From the NCBI GenBank assembly GCA_965153455.1, contig OZ234501.1:13702001-13766000 (forward strand): a stretch of 64,000 nt of DNA, in the 5' to 3' direction. This stretch comes from Sphagnum compactum (taxonomy: Eukaryota; Bryophyta; Sphagnopsida; Sphagnales). The position numbers and the translations under genes are program-made. Every line of letters begins with the position of its first letter. Position 1 is the stretch's first letter. Under the pieces are notes generated by a model. That model did no database searches. It was not told where the DNA came from and saw only the letters and a program-made list of their open reading frames with translations. Shown here one piece after another: positions 60,677-64,000 of this stretch.

Positions 60677-61210
60677 ATGACGCTTGCGTTGTGGGAAGAG
60701 CCCAAACCCTTAGCAATGAGAGATCAGGATACGCTCGAAATGTTGGATGAACTGTCCGGCAACATCATAATAGCGAAAGAACCTCCGGATTGGTTAGCAC
60801 TTCTTTATAATCCCGTGCCAATCTTGAAAGTAGATGTTGGGTCAATCACGAGGTTTCTGACTTGAAACCCACTTGTAAATAGATTACACTTGATCACATC
60901 TGATCGGATGTGAATTGCTCGTAGGAACACCAAATTGTGTTTTACCAAACATTTGGGTCTGGACAACAATGTTTGAATAATCCGACATTTTCGTGGCAAA
61001 GGGCACAATGTCCCTGACTCAATGTATAAAGTAATAACGCTCGGGTTCGTAATGTCACATGAGAGGCAAAACAAGGGAAGCTCTCCGACTCTCGATGATT
61101 TTCACGAAATTCATGAAGATTTCATGTTGATTCACCATGCGGAGATGGTGGCCATCATCTTGCATGAATTTGTTCCACCGATAGAAGCATTTCAACATGT
61201 ACAAACATAG
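60677..61210 (+). pseudogene. Unrecognised 178-codon frame with three TGA stops
   Basis: Starts just after unit B with MTLALWEEPKPLAMRDQD, continues through PPDWLALLYNPVPILKVD, then SMYKVITLGFVMSHERQ and HHAEMVAIILHEFVPP, ending at TAG 61208-61210. All 178 codons lie in a single frame; the only interruptions are three TGA codons near 60863, 60911 and 60974. Each could derive from CGA by C-to-T change. No family was recognised. Confidence 0.4.
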
Positions 61211-62260
61211 GGAGGTCTATTTCAACACAGTGGCACTGTGTTACGGTCCTGTTCTCGAGAGACTAGAATGGCGTTGTTCGTGCATAAAGTCTGTTGCAAC
61301 GATCTTACTGTGGACAGGTCGGTTGCCTTGAATAACCCAAACTTGCGCATGGATGATCATTCATAAATCTTCTTTTTTCATGATGTTTGGTTTTTTTTTC
61401 TTCAGGTACCAACATAGTACCAAAAATGTCAAAAACAAAGACATTTGGTTGCAAAAAGAGCTCAAGCACTCCTTAGATACTTGGGTGACTGAATTCGTGC
61501 AGGCGAATCTACGTCCACAACTAACATCGTAGCTCCGATAATTAAATAGCTTCTTCCCCAAAAAGTTGCTGTTTGGCACTTCTCGGGTTGGGAGAAGCTG
61601 TTTTACAACTATGGCAGTTATTAATAACAATCAGTACACTTCGCATACAGACACGGACTTATGTAATTCCATGATTTCATGGTTCTTAGAAGGTAAATAT
61701 TCGTTGGCACATTTGTTCATTTTGAACACTTCAAGCTGTGTGAGAAAGAAAATTACAAAACTCTATATTAACACCACAATTATGAACTTGATTGGAGTTG
61801 GACAAATTTGAAAATTATAAATTTTTATAGAATTTTTTATGGAGTTAAAAATATGAATTAAATTCAATTTGAGAATTTTAATTTTAATTAATGGCCTCAA
61901 AAATATTTTTAAATCATCAAATTCTAAAAAACATCCTATGTCTATAGGGTGATATAATGTCATGGAATGTCCGTTGTAGCCATCTCGTGTGGAAGACTCC
62001 ATATACGCATGGATGATGAGATGGTCGACCACCCTAAGGTGAATATGTGCGAGTATGTTTGACATTTGCTTTTTGTCGTAATAATCAACATGGACGAGCA
62101 ACTTGTGCAAATCTACCAAATGCCAAACTCAAATCTACGAAATGTCAAAAGTTTACAAAAAACAAATCTGAAATTACCAAATACCAAATAACCCAAAAAT
62201 GTAAAACTATCAAACCCAAAATATCACAAATCACAACTATCAAATATCAGAACTATATTT
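61211..62260. other. Right edge of the island and return to AT-rich DNA
   Basis: Short protein-like stretches remain to about 61640, such as KNKDIWLQKELKHSLDTWV near 61430-61490, in changing frames. Beyond that the sequence becomes AT-rich with CAAATACCAAAT-type words. No gene is supported. Confidence 0.4.
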
Positions 62261-62268
62261 TAACATCT

Positions 62269-62338
62269 ACATTTTAACAACTACATTTGAACAACTACAT
62301 TTGAACAACTAGATTTGAACAACTAGATTTGAACAACT
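62269..62338 (+). repeat. 14-bp tandem repeat, five copies
   Basis: Units of ACATTTGAACAACT (two exact copies, two with AGATTT, one with ACATTTTAACAACT) run head to tail. Confidence 0.9.
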
Positions 62339-62344
62339 ATATAC

Positions 62345-63720
62345 ACGGAGTCGGTAAACCCGGTTGACACAAACTTGGATTTGGTTAACCGATTTTCATA
62401 TACCCGAAGTCTGTAAACTAGGTTGAGTCCACGATCAAAATGCGGTCAATAGAGTTATACTCTCATGCCTTGTGTTCTCCTCATCCTAAAGTCGCAAGGA
62501 TATGAGATTGAACACATAAAGGCACATTCATCATGCTTGCAACGTTGATTTTTCCCTTATGCAAAAATAAGATTATGAGAATGATAATAATTTAAAACAG
62601 ATTGACATAAGGTGGGTACGTGTTACAGATTAGTAATCAACTCACCACCATCAAAACGATTTGCAATAACAAAAAAATTAATTCACACCTTTGCTGACAA
62701 ATGAGCTTCTCAATAATGTAGACAAGGAATGAGGGTTATGCAATTTGTTAAAGAGCAGGCAAAAAGGCAAAAGTTAACGTAACAAGCTTTCAACTCATTG
62801 CACAACATAAACATACAAGTTTCATTAGTAAACCAACTTACAATGGTGACATTTGATTTTCATAAGACTAATTGCATGTGATATAATCAATTGGTTGCCA
62901 CTAAATATATGAACCTATGCATGAATGATTTAGTGTGTCAATTACCATGTGTGATTTTTTATATTGCTTTTAATTACTATGAGGCTTGCTTCATTTAAGA
63001 CAAAAAATCTTGGCCCCCTCACAATGATACTTTCTAGACCAAATCCAAACACTTGCAAAGTACCTAAGAACAGAATCTTGGGTTTTCTCAAAAGATGATG
63101 TTAGAATTGTTAAAAATATTTTACAATTATATTTTTCATTTTGAACTTCAACTAATAGTTTAAATCAAATTGAAAACATAATTACAAATGGGGGATATTT
63201 TTTCATGATTGTAATGATTGGGCTTTCATTCATTTAAAACCCAAAATGAAAATGGACTTGCATATCCACTTATGTGTGAAAATAAGGTAAATTAGACGAA
63301 AAAATATGTTCACATGCACTCCTAGTTGAAAATGTGATGATTATCGACATAAACATAAAATATATTGATTTTTTTTAATGTTTCATTTTGAAAACATTTT
63401 GAATAAATTTAAAAAACTTTAATGTAAGTAATTAAGTAATTAAAGTTTATTTTTGACCATTTTTTAATAATGTGAAGAATTACATTTTTTTTCCTTTTAA
63501 ATATGTAAAAAAAACATTACTAATTTTTTAAAAAATATTGTTATTCTATAACATTTCAGTAGTCATTTTTTAAAATAAATGAGTAAAATTTTGATATTTA
63601 TAATAATATAATCGAAGTTAGGCTACTAAAGTGTGACATTTTCATTTTTTTAAATTATTGTAATTTAATTCAGTTTATATAGTTTTCATAATTTTAGACT
63701 TTTAAAAATCATTTTTGGCT
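62345..63720. other. AT-rich intergenic DNA
   Basis: No gene seen. Confidence 0.5.
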
Positions 63721-63724
63721 ATTT

Positions 63725-63880
63725 TATGTTATTTTACCTTAAATGTTTTTCTTTATTTCACTTTGGATTATTTTTTTCCTATTTCATTTTAAATTATATT
63801 TTCTTATTTCATTCTAGTTTAATTTTTTTATTTCACCTTAGATTATTTTTTCTTATGTCACTTTAAGGTATTTTCGAGCA
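63725..63880 (+). repeat. Degenerate ~25-bp repeat, TTATTTCA...TTAGATTATTTTTT
   Basis: About six units each starting TTATTTCA or TTATGTCA, followed by a CTTTRGATTATTTTT variant, with drift between copies. Confidence 0.55.
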
Positions 63881-64000
63881 TTTTTAAACAAACTTTGATT
63901 ATTCAAATTTATTTCATCCTCGGTTATTTTCAACTATTAAAGGTTATCATTGGTTATGTTTAACATATTATAAGTTATTTTATATATTTTTTTGTCAATG

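Overview
The window reads as nuclear DNA of a land plant. Genes are split by short GT-AG introns (about 100-500 bp, longest about 1.3 kb), lie roughly one per 8-10 kb, and are separated by AT-rich, repeat-laden DNA. One gene matches flagellar radial-spoke head protein 1 (RSPH1), which points to a lineage with swimming sperm: bryophyte, lycophyte, fern, cycad or Ginkgo. Compact introns and modest gene density favour a moss-like or other seed-free plant. That placement is inference; no species was identified.

Layout: 1-1607 holds the 3' part of an IRX10-type GT47 xylan glycosyltransferase (+) carrying an apparent 1-nt frameshift. 1.6-23.4 kb has no supportable gene. It contains degenerate CCTAGGTA-like tracts, very AT-rich DNA, diverged duplications, and a small CACTA-type MITE with terminal inverted repeats and a TAA target duplication. 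23.4-30.5 kb holds a CpG-rich leader, a complete seven-exon mitochondrial carrier of the CoA-transporter (CoAc) type (+), and the four-exon RSPH1 gene (+). 31.6-33.7 kb is the gene for ribosomal protein uL22/RPL17 (-), whose ATG is cut off from the rest of the CDS by the first intron. 34-38 kb is intergenic with a perfect hairpin, a 48-bp tandem repeat and a weak zinc-finger-like remnant. 38.8-40.8 kb is a class II O-methyltransferase (+). 42.2-46.9 kb is a NEPRO/Rmp1-like nucleolar protein gene (-) with telo-box motifs upstream. RPL17 and NEPRO both belong to ribosome production; the other genes are functionally unrelated housekeeping or specialised genes.

48-53 kb holds relics of a PIF/Harbinger transposase and a Penelope-type reverse transcriptase. 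53.6-61.6 kb is the oddest part: an island richer in CG dinucleotides than its flanks, in which a ~2.3-2.4 kb unit occurs twice in direct orientation. Each copy carries an antisense 141-codon reading frame. Copy B is open; copy A is interrupted only by one CGA-to-TGA change. In two blocks of the frame (about 58 codons) I count about 22 silent and only 3 amino-acid-changing codon differences, the mark of past purifying selection on an unrecognised protein. Other unrecognised, partly open frames surround the units, one of them also broken by TGA codons compatible with CpG decay. The island may be a remnant of an undescribed mobile or viral-like element. The last 2.5 kb is AT-rich with short tandem repeats.
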